This document shows positions 32,308 through 39,974 of a stretch of 64,000 nucleotides of DNA, piece after piece. The stretch comes from AC-56 sp963798705 (lineage in GTDB: Bacteria; Actinomycetota; Thermoleophilia; Solirubrobacterales; 70-9). Below the pieces are notes generated by a model that searched no databases, had not been told where the DNA came from, and was given only the letters and a program-made list of their open reading frames with translations. The translations under genes were made by a program, and so were the position numbers. Numbering within the stretch: the first letter of the stretch is position 1; every line of letters begins with the position of its first letter. Location: positions 1,054,001 through 1,118,000 of the forward strand of contig CAWCTW010000005.1 in the NCBI GenBank assembly GCA_963798705.1, written 5' to 3'.

Positions 32308-33168
32308 CTAAGCGAACGTCGGGCGCATCTGCCGCAGCCGCCGCACCCGCTCCTCGATCGGCGGGTGCGTCGAGAACAGGCTGGCGATGCCGCCGCCCGA
32401 GAACGGCTTCACGATGTAGAGGGGCTCGGTGGCCTGGTTGACCTGCATCGGCATCGCCTTGGCACCCTCCTCGAGGCGCAGGAGCGCCGAGGCGAGCGAC
32501 TCCGGGTTGCCGCAGAGCTCGGCGCCGGTCGCGTCCGCCGAGTACTCGCGCTGGCGGGAGATCGCCAGCTGGATCAGGCTCGCCGAGATCGGCGCGAGCA
32601 GGAAGAGCGCCAGGTTGGCGATCAACCCGAGCGGCGACTCGTCGTCGCCGCCGAACCAGAGCATGATGTAGGCGATCCAGGTGATCATCGCGCCGATCGC
32701 CGAGGCGATCGACGTGGTGAGGATGTCGCGATTGCGGACGTGGGCGAGCTCGTGGGAAAGGACGCCCCGGAGCTCGTCCTCGGAGAGGAGCTTGGTGATG
32801 CCCGACGTCACGGCCACCGCCGCATGCTTCGGGTTGCGGCCGGTGGCGAAGGCGTTCGGCTGCTCGCTGGGGATGATGTAGAGGCGCGGCATCGGCAGCC
32901 CTGCCCGAGTGGTGAGCTCGCGGACCATCTGGTACAGCCGGGGTGCCTCGGCCTCGGACACCGGCTTCGCGCCGGCGCTCGCGATCGCGATCTTGTCGCT
33001 GAACCAGAAGGCGACGAAGTTCATCAACAGCGCGATCCCGAGGAAGACGCTGGCGATCTTGATGCCGCCGATCGCGTAGCCGATGACGACCAAGAGGCCG
33101 CCCAACGCGGCCATCAGGATGACCGTGCGAAGGCCGGCGACGAAGTTGGATCTGCCTGTCGTAGTCAT
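32308..33168 (-). CDS. htpX: HtpX-family membrane zinc metalloprotease
   Basis: A 286-residue M48B protease with two N-terminal membrane helices (about 13-55), the zinc site SHELAH (H139, E140, H143), two more hydrophobic segments after it, and REYSAD carrying the third zinc ligand. The end FSTHPPIEERVRRLRQM is the typical HtpX tail. It degrades misfolded membrane proteins. ATG 33168 gives the family N-terminus. It is divergent from the histidine kinase at 33347; two hairpins lie in the 178-base gap. It is convergent with the sulfatase. Confidence 0.95.
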   Translation of the reverse strand: MTTTGRSNFVAGLRTVILMAALGGLLVVIGYAIGGIKIASVFLGIALLMNFVAFWFSDKIAIASAGAKPVSEAEAPRLYQMVRELTTRAGLPMPRLYIIPSEQPNAFATGRNPKHAAVAVTSGITKLLSEDELRGVLSHELAHVRNRDILTTSIASAIGAMITWIAYIMLWFGGDDESPLGLIANLALFLLAPISASLIQLAISRQREYSADATGAELCGNPESLASALLRLEEGAKAMPMQVNQATEPLYIVKPFSGGGIASLFSTHPPIEERVRRLRQMRPTFA

Positions 33169-33230
33169 TCGGGGGCGCGTCCAGGGCGGTTGAGCTCGAA
33201 CGCACGTCCAATGGTGGCACACGAAGAGCC

Positions 33231-33278
33231 CGAATCCGGTGGGGTCGAACCCCTGATTCGACTAGGGGGTGGCCCCTA
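33231..33278. promoter_or_regulatory. Two adjacent stem-loops between htpX and the histidine kinase gene
   Basis: The first is CGAATC ... GATTCG (33231-33236 with 33255-33260), enclosing an inner GGGGT-CGA-ACCCC stem (33241-33253). The second is TAGGGG-GTGG-CCCCTA (33263-33278). A further TAGGGGTGG lies just before the kinase start codon at 33347, repeating part of the second element. They sit in the divergent gap, so they may be operators or leader structures for either gene. No named family was recognised. Confidence 0.4.
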
Positions 33279-33346
33279 TTCCCGAACGCCGGTTGAAGCG
33301 TCCCCGCGCTCCAACCGAGGCCCGCCGGGGCCGATACTAGGGGTGG

Positions 33347-34384
33347 ATGCGTCGCAAGAACCTCCTCACCCAGGTGCTCGTCGCCAACCTGCTGCTGATC
33401 GTCGCGGCCGTGGTCGTGACGGGGCTCGCGGGCAACCCCGACTTCGATCTCGGCGCCCGCCCGGGCCTGGCGCTCATCCTCGCGCTCGCGGTGGGGCTGA
33501 CGATCCTCGTAAACGTGATCATGCTTCAGCGGCGGTTCCGCCCGCTCGAGCGGCTGGTGGACGAGATGGAGCGTGCCGACCTGTCGCGACCCGGCGCGAA
33601 CCTCCAGGCCCCCCCGGATGCTCGCGGGGAGTCGGAGGAGGTGGAGCGGCTCAACCGCGCGTTTCGCCGAATGCTCGAGCGTCTGGAGGCCGAGCGGCGC
33701 CGGACGTCGAGCACCGCGCTTGCGGCTCAGGAGGAGGAGCGAGCGCGGGTGGCACGCGACCTGCATGACGAGGTCAATCAGTCCCTGACCGCGCTGCTCC
33801 TGCGCCTGGAGGCCGCGCGGGCGAAGGCCCCGGCGGAGCTGGCCCACGAGCTCGCCGAGACGAAGGCGCTCGCCAACCAGGCGATGGAGGAGCTTCTGAT
33901 GCTCGCGCGTCAGCTACGGCCCACCGCACTGGACGACCTCGGTCTGAAGGCGGCGCTGGCGGGCCACGTGAAGGAGCTCGGCCGCCGCGGAGGGATCAGC
34001 GCGAGCTTCGACTCGAGCGGCGATTTCTCAGGGCTCCCCGCCGACGTTCAGCTCGTCGTCTACAGGGTGGCGCAGGAGGCCCTTTCCAATGCCGCCCGGC
34101 ACTCCGGCGCCGAGCGCGTGGAGGTGCGGCTCGCGAGGGAGGGGGATCGGGTGGAGCTCACCGTGGGGGACGACGGGTCGGGATTCACGTTCGACCAGGC
34201 GGCCCGCGGGCTGGGCATCGCGGGCATGCGCGAGCGGGCGCTCCTCGTGGGCGGCGACATGCAGGTCGAGTCCCGGCCCGACTCGGGGACCCGCGTGCGC
34301 CTGACGGTGCCGCTCGAGGCGGCCGATGCAGGTCGCGGATGGAAGCGCAACGGACATATGCGCCCCCGGTCGAAGAAACGATGA
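33347..34384 (+). CDS. NarL-type sensor histidine kinase with HAMP
   Basis: A 345-residue kinase with two membrane helices (about 7-27 and 41-60), almost no extracellular loop (about 13 residues), a HAMP-like linker (RRFRPLERLVDEM), a HisKA_3 dimerisation domain with ERARVARDLHDEVNQS (phosphorylated H140), and an HATPase domain (QEALSNAARHS; DDGSGF; GIAGMRER). The tiny sensor loop suggests it senses the membrane or a partner protein. Its stop overlaps the ATG of the response regulator (ATGA), the usual arrangement for a cognate pair. Confidence 0.93.
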   Translation: MRRKNLLTQVLVANLLLIVAAVVVTGLAGNPDFDLGARPGLALILALAVGLTILVNVIMLQRRFRPLERLVDEMERADLSRPGANLQAPPDARGESEEVERLNRAFRRMLERLEAERRRTSSTALAAQEEERARVARDLHDEVNQSLTALLLRLEAARAKAPAELAHELAETKALANQAMEELLMLARQLRPTALDDLGLKAALAGHVKELGRRGGISASFDSSGDFSGLPADVQLVVYRVAQEALSNAARHSGAERVEVRLAREGDRVELTVGDDGSGFTFDQAARGLGIAGMRERALLVGGDMQVESRPDSGTRVRLTVPLEAADAGRGWKRNGHMRPRSKKR

Positions 34385-35010
34385 AGGTCCTGATCGCGGA
34401 CGACCACGGGATCGTCCGCTCCGGGCTCCGGATGCTGCTCGAGCAGCAGGCGGACATCGAGGTGGTTGGGGAGGCATCGGACGGCGCGGAGGCGCGCGAC
34501 ATGGCGATCCGCGACAAGCCCGACCTGGCGATCCTGGACGTCAAGATGCCCAAGCTCACGGGCCTGCAGGCCACGCGGGAGATCCGCATGCAGGCGCCGG
34601 ACGTGGCGATCCTGATCCTCTCGATGTACGACGACGAGCGCTACCTGTTCGAGGCGCTCAAGGCCGGTGCATCGGGATACGTGCTCAAGGCGCAGGCCGA
34701 CTCCGACCTCCTCGACGCCGTGCGCGCCGTGGAGCGCGGAGAGCCCTTCCTCACTCCCGAGGCGCAGCGGGCGCTGATCCAGGACGTCCTCGGCGAGGGC
34801 GCCAGCCGCGAGGACGAGCTCACGCCGCGCGAGCAGGAGGTGGTCAAGCTGGTCGCCGAGGCGCACACCAATCGCGAGATCGCCGCCATCCTCCACCTCT
34901 CGGAGAAGACGGTCGAAAACCACCGGTCCAACGCGATGCGAAAGCTCGGCATGCGTGACCGGGTGGAGCTCGTCCGCTACGCGATCCGCAAGGGCCTGAT
35001 CGAGCCCTGA
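34381..35010 (+). CDS. NarL/FixJ-family response regulator
   Basis: A 209-residue regulator. The receiver domain (1-120) has the acidic pair IADDHG, phospho-acceptor D53 (ILDVKMP), the LILSMYDD threonine/serine switch region, and K in GYVLKAQ. A LuxR-type helix-turn-helix (about 145-205, LTPREQEVVKLVAEAHTNRE) follows. Partner of the upstream kinase by ATGA overlap at 34381. Targets are unknown; the divergent htpX gene next to the kinase is one candidate. Confidence 0.94.
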   Translation: MKVLIADDHGIVRSGLRMLLEQQADIEVVGEASDGAEARDMAIRDKPDLAILDVKMPKLTGLQATREIRMQAPDVAILILSMYDDERYLFEALKAGASGYVLKAQADSDLLDAVRAVERGEPFLTPEAQRALIQDVLGEGASREDELTPREQEVVKLVAEAHTNREIAAILHLSEKTVENHRSNAMRKLGMRDRVELVRYAIRKGLIEP

Positions 35011-35041
35011 GCCCACGCCGCCACCGCGGTACGGTGGGCGC

Positions 35042-35569
35042 GTGCCGGCCGGCGACGTGATCGACAACTCCGCGGCCCTGATGCGGCTGCGACTCGTCCG
35101 CACCGCAGCGGATACGGACGGCGAGCTGCTCGAGATGGAGGCAACCTACGAGCCGGGCTCGGTGGAGCCGGTGGAGCACTTCCATCCGCGCCAGGACGAG
35201 CGCTTCGAGATCCTCGCCGGGAGGATCGAGGCGCGAATCGGAGACGAGCGCCGAACCCTCTCGGAGGGAGACGCGGTGGAGATCCCGGCCGGGACGGGCC
35301 ACGCGATGTGGAACGGCGGGCGTGACCAGGCGCGCGTGCTGTGGCAGACGCGCCCCGCGCTGCGCTCCGAGGAGTTCTTCCGGGTGGTCGGCAGGCTCGC
35401 GGCGGAGGGCAGGCTCACGCCAAGGGGCCCGAGCAACCCATTGCTGGGGGCTGCGCTCATGAACGAGTTCCGCGACGAGTTCCGGCCGACGAACCCGCCG
35501 GCGCCGGTCCAGGCCGTCGCCTTTCCGGTGCTCGCCGCGGCCGCGAGGATCGTTGGCCAGCGCCCGTAA
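35042..35569 (+). CDS. Cupin-domain protein
   Basis: A 175-residue protein starting at GTG 35042. A single cupin barrel covers about 25-105: motif 1 has HFHPRQDERFEILAG with the metal histidines and glutamate, and motif 2 has PAGTGHAMWN. The C-terminal 65 residues are helical (EEFFRVVGRLAAEG). Such proteins are dioxygenases, isomerases or small-molecule sensors; no substrate can be named. It stands alone between the two-component genes and the SUF regulator. Confidence 0.8.
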   Translation: MPAGDVIDNSAALMRLRLVRTAADTDGELLEMEATYEPGSVEPVEHFHPRQDERFEILAGRIEARIGDERRTLSEGDAVEIPAGTGHAMWNGGRDQARVLWQTRPALRSEEFFRVVGRLAAEGRLTPRGPSNPLLGAALMNEFRDEFRPTNPPAPVQAVAFPVLAAAARIVGQRP

Positions 35570-35605
35570 TGAGTCGCGTCCCACCGCGGCCCCGCCGGGC
35601 CGCTT

Positions 35606-35626
35606 ATCCGACCTGTCGAGTAGGAT
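35606..35626. promoter_or_regulatory. Candidate Rrf2 operator upstream of the SUF regulator gene
   Basis: The inverted repeat ATCCGAC-N7-GTAGGAT, with one mismatch between the arms, ends 10 bases before the ATG of the Rrf2 gene. Its position fits autoregulation of the SUF operon by the protein encoded just downstream, as IscR and related regulators do. No equally clear copy was seen before sufC or the Rieske gene. Confidence 0.45.
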
Positions 35627-35635
35627 TTAGCTGCG

Positions 35636-36127
35636 ATGCTGTTTTCGACGAAGGCCGAATATGGCGTGCGCCTGATGGTCGAGCTCGGCCGTCGTGCGCC
35701 GGAGGGTCCGGCGGTGGGCGATGGGCCGGTGGCGCTGAGCTCGGTTGCCGAGGCCGAGACGCTTCCCCTCTCCTACCTCGAGCACCTGGTGGCGAAGCTC
35801 CGGGACGCCGGCCTCGTCACTTCGGTGCGCGGCGCTCACGGCGGCTATCGACTCGCCCGGCCGGCTGCGGAGATCGAGATGCTCGACGTCGTCCAGGCGC
35901 TCGAGGGGCCGATCACGCCGATGGAGTGCTTCAACGACGACATGCGCGAAGGTCGGGTGCTGTGCTCCCACGAGTCCGACGGTGACCGAGCCTGCGCAAC
36001 CAAGCTTTTGTGGACCCGGGTTCACGGTGGGATCACCAAGGCGCTTGGCGGGACCACCCTCGCGGACCTGGTGGAGTTCGCGGATCAGCACGCGGCGCGA
36101 GAGCCGCTGGCCGGACAGGCCGCGTAG
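35636..36127 (+). CDS. Rrf2-family Fe-S-sensing transcriptional regulator
   Basis: A 163-residue regulator with an N-terminal winged helix (LFSTKAEYGVRLMVEL, and VRGAHGGYRLARP at the wing) and three cysteines C98, C110 and C120, spaced like the cluster ligands of IscR-type proteins. It probably binds a 2Fe-2S cluster and represses the downstream suf genes when clusters are sufficient. It leads the sufC-sufS-sufU group, 34 bases ahead of sufC, and a candidate operator lies in front of it. Confidence 0.9.
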   Translation: MLFSTKAEYGVRLMVELGRRAPEGPAVGDGPVALSSVAEAETLPLSYLEHLVAKLRDAGLVTSVRGAHGGYRLARPAAEIEMLDVVQALEGPITPMECFNDDMREGRVLCSHESDGDRACATKLLWTRVHGGITKALGGTTLADLVEFADQHAAREPLAGQAA

Positions 36128-36161
36128 CGAGTTTCGCTGAAAACCAAGACAACGGAGAGAG

Positions 36162-36926
36162 ATGGCCGATCTGGAGATCAGGAACCTGCACGTAACCGCC
36201 GAGGGCAAGGAGATCCTCAAGGGACTCGACCTCGACGTCTCCAAGGGCGAGATCCATGCCCTCATGGGACCGAACGGGTCCGGCAAGTCAACGCTCGCGA
36301 ACACGATCATGGGTCACCCGTCGCTGGAGGTCACCGACGGCGAGATCCACTTCGACGGTGATGAGATCACCTCCGAGGCGCCCGAGAACCGCGCCCGGGC
36401 GGGCCTCTTCATGGCCTTTCAGTACCCCGTCGCAATTCCGGGCGTGACCGTGGCCAAGTACCTGCGAATGGCGGTCAACGCCCACCGCGAGGCGCGCGGC
36501 GAGCCCGAGATCAAGCTGAGGGACTTCCGCAAGGAGGCGGAGGCGGCGATGGAGCTCATGAACATTCCGCGCGAGTTCTCCAGCCGCTACCTGAACGAGG
36601 GATTCTCGGGCGGCGAAAAGAAGCGGATGGAGATCCTGCAGCTCGCGATGCTGCGGCCACAGCTCGCCGTCCTCGACGAGACCGACTCCGGACTCGACAT
36701 CGATGCGCTGCGCACCGTGGCGGAGGGAGTGAACAAGTTCGCCGGCCCGGAGATGGGGGTGCTCATCATCACCCACTACCAGCGCATCCTGCACCTCGTG
36801 CAGCCCGACTTCGTCCACGTGATCTACAACGGACGGATCGTCAAGCAGGGCGGGCCCGAGCTCGTCGAGACGCTTGAGGACCGCGGCTACGGCTGGATCC
36901 GCGAGGAGGTTGAGGCGGCCGCCTAG
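36162..36926 (+). CDS. sufC: SUF Fe-S assembly ATPase SufC
   Basis: A 254-residue ABC-type ATPase: Walker A GPNGSGKST (36-44), signature FSGGEKKRMEILQ, Walker B LAVLDETDSGLD and H-loop IITHYQRIL. SufC forms the SufBCD scaffold complex on which clusters are built. GGAGAGAG precedes the ATG. SufS follows within 8 bases. Unlike many operons, sufB and sufD are not adjacent but lie 3 kb downstream. Confidence 0.97.
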   Translation: MADLEIRNLHVTAEGKEILKGLDLDVSKGEIHALMGPNGSGKSTLANTIMGHPSLEVTDGEIHFDGDEITSEAPENRARAGLFMAFQYPVAIPGVTVAKYLRMAVNAHREARGEPEIKLRDFRKEAEAAMELMNIPREFSSRYLNEGFSGGEKKRMEILQLAMLRPQLAVLDETDSGLDIDALRTVAEGVNKFAGPEMGVLIITHYQRILHLVQPDFVHVIYNGRIVKQGGPELVETLEDRGYGWIREEVEAAA

Positions 36927-36934
36927 GCCGCTCC

Positions 36935-38215
36935 GTGCCGATGGAGGCCACCGCGGTGACACCGGGCGCGGAGAGCATCCGCCCCATTCCGCCGAGCGTC
37001 GGCGAGATCCGCGCCCAGTTCCCGATCCTCGCCCGCGAGCAGGACGGGCAACCACTCGCCTACCTGGACAACGGCGCCACATCCCAGAAGCCGCTGGCGG
37101 TCATCGAGGCGCTGGATCGCTACTGGCGCGAGCAGAACGCGAACGTCCATCGCGGCGTCTACCGGCTGTCCGAGGAGGCGACCGACCTCTACGAGCACGC
37201 CCGGCGCGCCGTCGCGAAGCGCATGGGCGCCGATCGCCGCGAGGTCGTCTTCGTCCGCAACGCGACCGAGGCGCTGAACCTCGTCGCCTACTCCTGGGGC
37301 CGCCGGAACGTGGGTTCGGGCGATCGCATCCTGCTGACCGAGATGGAGCACCACTCGAACGTCGTCCCGTGGTACCAGCTCGCCGCCGAGACGGGCGCCG
37401 AGCTCGACTGGGCTCCGATCGACGAGCAGGGTCGGCTCGACCTCGGCGAGTACGCCAGGCTCTTGGAGCGACGACCGAAGCTCGTGGGAGTCGCGCACGT
37501 CTCCAACGTGCTCGGCACGATCAACCCGATCCGGCGGATCACGGCGCTGGCCCACGACGCCGGCGCACTGGTGGTGGTCGACGGCGCTCAGGCCGGACCG
37601 AAGCTCCCGCTCGACATGGCAGCGATTGGCGCCGACTTCTACGCCCTCACCGCCCACAAGATGTACGGCCCGACCGGAATCGGCGCGCTCTACGGGCGGC
37701 GCGAGCTGCTCGAGGAGATGCCGCCCTTCATCGGCGGGGGCTCGATGATCCGAACGGTGCGCCGCGACGAGATCACCTGGGCCGACCTGCCGGCCAAGTT
37801 CGAGGGCGGGACGCCGCCGATCGGCGAGGCGATCGGGCTGGCAGCCGCCGTCGAGTGGCTCGACGCGATCGGCCTCGACGCCGCCCACGCGCACGAGGCG
37901 GAGCTCACGGCCTACGCGCTCGAGCGCCTTGGCGACGTCCCCGGCCTTCGCGTCTTCGGCCCGCCGCTGGGCGACGACCGCACCGGGATCATCTCGTTCG
38001 ACGTCGAGGGGACGCACGGCCACGACGTCGCCGAGATCCTCGACCGGCATGCGGTCTGCGTGCGGGCCGGCCATCACTGTGCACAGGTCCTGATGGATCG
38101 CCTGGGTGTGGCCGCGACGACTCGCGCGAGCTTCGCCGTCTACAACACGCGCGAGGAGATCGACCGGCTGGTGGAAGCCCTGTACGACGTCCGGCGCGTG
38201 TTCGAGCTCGACTGA
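36935..38215 (+). CDS. sufS: Cysteine desulfurase SufS
   Basis: A 426-residue PLP enzyme that takes sulfur from cysteine for Fe-S assembly. Conserved parts: LDNGATSQKP (45-53), NATEALN, EHHSN, DGAQ, the PLP lysine in ALTAHKMYGP (K242), and the persulfide cysteine in RAGHHCAQ (C382). The start is GTG 36935 or ATG 36941. It passes sulfur to SufU, encoded 7 bases downstream. Confidence 0.97.
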   Translation: MPMEATAVTPGAESIRPIPPSVGEIRAQFPILAREQDGQPLAYLDNGATSQKPLAVIEALDRYWREQNANVHRGVYRLSEEATDLYEHARRAVAKRMGADRREVVFVRNATEALNLVAYSWGRRNVGSGDRILLTEMEHHSNVVPWYQLAAETGAELDWAPIDEQGRLDLGEYARLLERRPKLVGVAHVSNVLGTINPIRRITALAHDAGALVVVDGAQAGPKLPLDMAAIGADFYALTAHKMYGPTGIGALYGRRELLEEMPPFIGGGSMIRTVRRDEITWADLPAKFEGGTPPIGEAIGLAAAVEWLDAIGLDAAHAHEAELTAYALERLGDVPGLRVFGPPLGDDRTGIISFDVEGTHGHDVAEILDRHAVCVRAGHHCAQVLMDRLGVAATTRASFAVYNTREEIDRLVEALYDVRRVFELD

Positions 38216-38222
38216 GGCATCG

Positions 38223-38654
38223 ATGGACGACCTCTACCGCGAGCAGATCCTCGAGCACTACAAGCGGCCGCACAACTTCGGCCGCCTGGACGACTCCGAC
38301 CTCGACTTCGAGGACAACAACCCGTTCTGCGGCGACGAGCAGCACGTGTTCATCAAGCTGGACGAGGACGGGCGCGTCCAGGAGGTGGCGTTCGAGGGCA
38401 AGGGGTGCGCGATCTCGACCGCCGCGACGTCGATGCTCACCGACGAGCTCCAGGGCATGAGCCGCGAGGAGCTGATCCGCCTGCCCAAGGAGTTCGTCCT
38501 CGACCTGCTTGGAATCGACATCTCCGCCACCCGCATGAAGTGCGCGCTGCTCGGGCTGAAGATCGTCAAGAGCGCCAGCCTGGGCGACGCCGCCGACTGG
38601 GAGGACGAGGGCGAGGTCGGCGATCCTTCCGAGGCGACTCGCTCCAGTCTCTGA
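38223..38654 (+). CDS. sufU: SUF sulfur-relay protein SufU
   Basis: A 143-residue zinc protein that accepts persulfide from SufS. It shows the SufU pattern: NPFCGD (C36, D38), GKGCAIS (C62) and RMKCALL (C107). The extra segment between the second and third cysteine is that of SufU rather than IscU. It is followed by a strong terminator-like hairpin (38668-38697), ending this part of the SUF operon. Confidence 0.95.
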   Translation: MDDLYREQILEHYKRPHNFGRLDDSDLDFEDNNPFCGDEQHVFIKLDEDGRVQEVAFEGKGCAISTAATSMLTDELQGMSREELIRLPKEFVLDLLGIDISATRMKCALLGLKIVKSASLGDAADWEDEGEVGDPSEATRSSL

Positions 38655-38667
38655 GACAAAAAGAGAA

Positions 38668-38697
38668 AGAGCCCCAGGGCGATGGCCCCGGGGCTCT
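38668..38697. terminator. Bidirectional terminator hairpin after sufU and the Rpf-like gene
   Basis: AGAGCCCC (38668-38675) pairs perfectly with GGGGCTCT (38690-38697). On the minus strand the stem is followed by a T-rich run (TTTCTCTTTTTG), the classic signal for the convergent Rpf-like gene that ends at 38728. On the plus strand the tail is CTCACTT, weaker, for sufU. Confidence 0.85.
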
Positions 38698-38727
38698 CTC
38701 ACTTGCAGCCGAGAATCTCGGCTTCGA

Positions 38728-39339
38728 CTAGCAGTTCGGCCACGCGTCATACGGCACGCTGGCCGCCGCCGCGTCCTGGACCGCCGCCGGGGCTTCCGCG
38801 GGATTCACTCCCTGGTAGCCACTCGGCGCATACGCGTCCCACGTGCCCTGGTCGAATTGGTAGGCGCCGTAGTACCCGGCAGGGTTGACGGCGCTGTAGT
38901 CGCCGCCCGACTCGCACTGCACCGTGGACGACGAGGCCGAGCTGGTCCCGCTGTAGCTCGCGGGTGCTGCGCTCTCGGTCGTCGTGGTGCTCGTATCCGT
39001 GCTCGCGACGTTGGTCGCGGGCGCCGGCTCGGGCGGCTTGAGCGACGCCTCCATGCGATGGGTGGAGGCGACGACCTCGGCCTTGGTGGCCTCGTGGACG
39101 TCGCCATTTGACTCGCGGAAGCCGTCGCGCACGATGTTTCGACCGGCCTCGCGCAGCCCGACCCGCTTCACGAACTTCTGACGAAGCTCGATGTAGCGCT
39201 TCTCGTAACCGGGATGACGCTGGGGCGTGCTCGAACCGGAATCACGCTTGGGCATGATCGATACTGGCGACCCCTGCGCTGCCACGGGCGCGGCCAGAGC
39301 GGCGACGCACGTGGCGATTGTTGCGATGCGCTTGCGCAT
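38728..39339 (-). CDS. Secreted Rpf/transglycosylase-like cell-wall hydrolase
   Basis: A 203-residue exported protein: signal peptide (about 1-22, ending VAAQG), a charged helical region (about 40-100), a Thr/Ser/Ala-rich linker, and a C-terminal lysozyme-like domain (about 140-203) with QCESGGDYSAVNPAGYYGAYQF. E143 is the likely catalytic acid and C142/C203 a disulfide, as in resuscitation-promoting-factor domains, which cut peptidoglycan glycan strands. ATG 39339 lies 11 bases after AGGAGG. Its long leader (about 270 bases) may be a riboswitch. It sits against the SUF direction, splitting that operon. Confidence 0.85.
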   Translation of the reverse strand: MRKRIATIATCVAALAAPVAAQGSPVSIMPKRDSGSSTPQRHPGYEKRYIELRQKFVKRVGLREAGRNIVRDGFRESNGDVHEATKAEVVASTHRMEASLKPPEPAPATNVASTDTSTTTTESAAPASYSGTSSASSSTVQCESGGDYSAVNPAGYYGAYQFDQGTWDAYAPSGYQGVNPAEAPAAVQDAAAASVPYDAWPNC

Positions 39340-39384
39340 CGTTCGAACCACCTCCTGGCGGTGCTCCCACGCTTGGTGGGATCG

Positions 39385-39500
39385 ATTGCCTCCTTAGCGG
39401 CCGGATTCGCCTGGGCGGACACGGCGACCGCAGTGCGGTCAGCGCCCGGGGCAGGCGAACAACGGTTCGGCCTTCCGCGCTTGTTACCCCGCCGCCCCGC
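39385..39500 (-). promoter_or_regulatory. Candidate structured leader (possible c-di-AMP ydaO-type riboswitch)
   Basis: In the 270-base leader of the Rpf-like gene, the transcript strand contains GGGGTAAC (rc of 39483-39490), GCCGAACCG and, near the 3-prime end, GCGAATCCGGCCGCTAAGG, which resembles the conserved GAAUCCGUCAGCUAAC end of ydaO/yuaA riboswitches, known to control rpf-type genes in Actinomycetota. A separate hairpin CCCAC-CAAGC-GTGGG (39364-39378) lies just before the ribosome site. The match is partial: the usual sequence after GCTAA is missing. Confidence 0.35.
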
Positions 39501-39611
39501 GAATAACCGTGACACCCGTCACGCTTGCGGCGCGGCCGGTGGCCCATCGCGAGGGTGGGGCGAGCGACGCCGGCCCTACCGCTAAAATCCGAGTCCGGAG
39601 GTAGGAATAAA

Positions 39612-39965
39612 GTGACGACTGGTACGAACGCAAGCGCAACCGATTCCGTGGCCGATGAAGTGACCATCTGCAAGCTCGACGAGCTCCCCGAGGGCGCGAT
39701 GCGTCTGGTGGAGCTCGACGGCCGCAAGATCGGCGTCTTCCACGCCGGCGACGGCGAGCTCTATGCGATCGAGGACCGCTGCTCCCACGACGACGGCCCG
39801 CTGGCCGAGGGTGAGTTCGACGCCGCCGCCTGTACAGTGGAATGTCCCCGGCACGGCTCCCTGTTCGACCTTCGCTCCGGAAGGCCGAGGACGCTCCCCG
39901 CGTTCCAGCCGGTCGAGATATTCGATGCCCGTGTCCACGATGGCGAAGTGAAGCTGGAGGTCTAA
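39612..39965 (+). CDS. Rieske-type ferredoxin of the SUF operon
   Basis: A 117-residue 2Fe-2S protein: ligands C57 and H59 in DRCSHDDG and C78 and H81 in ECPRHGSLFDL, the Rieske pattern of dioxygenase ferredoxins. GTG 39612 follows GGAGGTAGGA. It is 9 bases before sufB, an association common in actinobacterial SUF operons, where it may supply electrons for cluster assembly (inference). Confidence 0.92.
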   Translation: MTTGTNASATDSVADEVTICKLDELPEGAMRLVELDGRKIGVFHAGDGELYAIEDRCSHDDGPLAEGEFDAAACTVECPRHGSLFDLRSGRPRTLPAFQPVEIFDARVHDGEVKLEV

Positions 39966-39974
39966 CGCTCTTTC

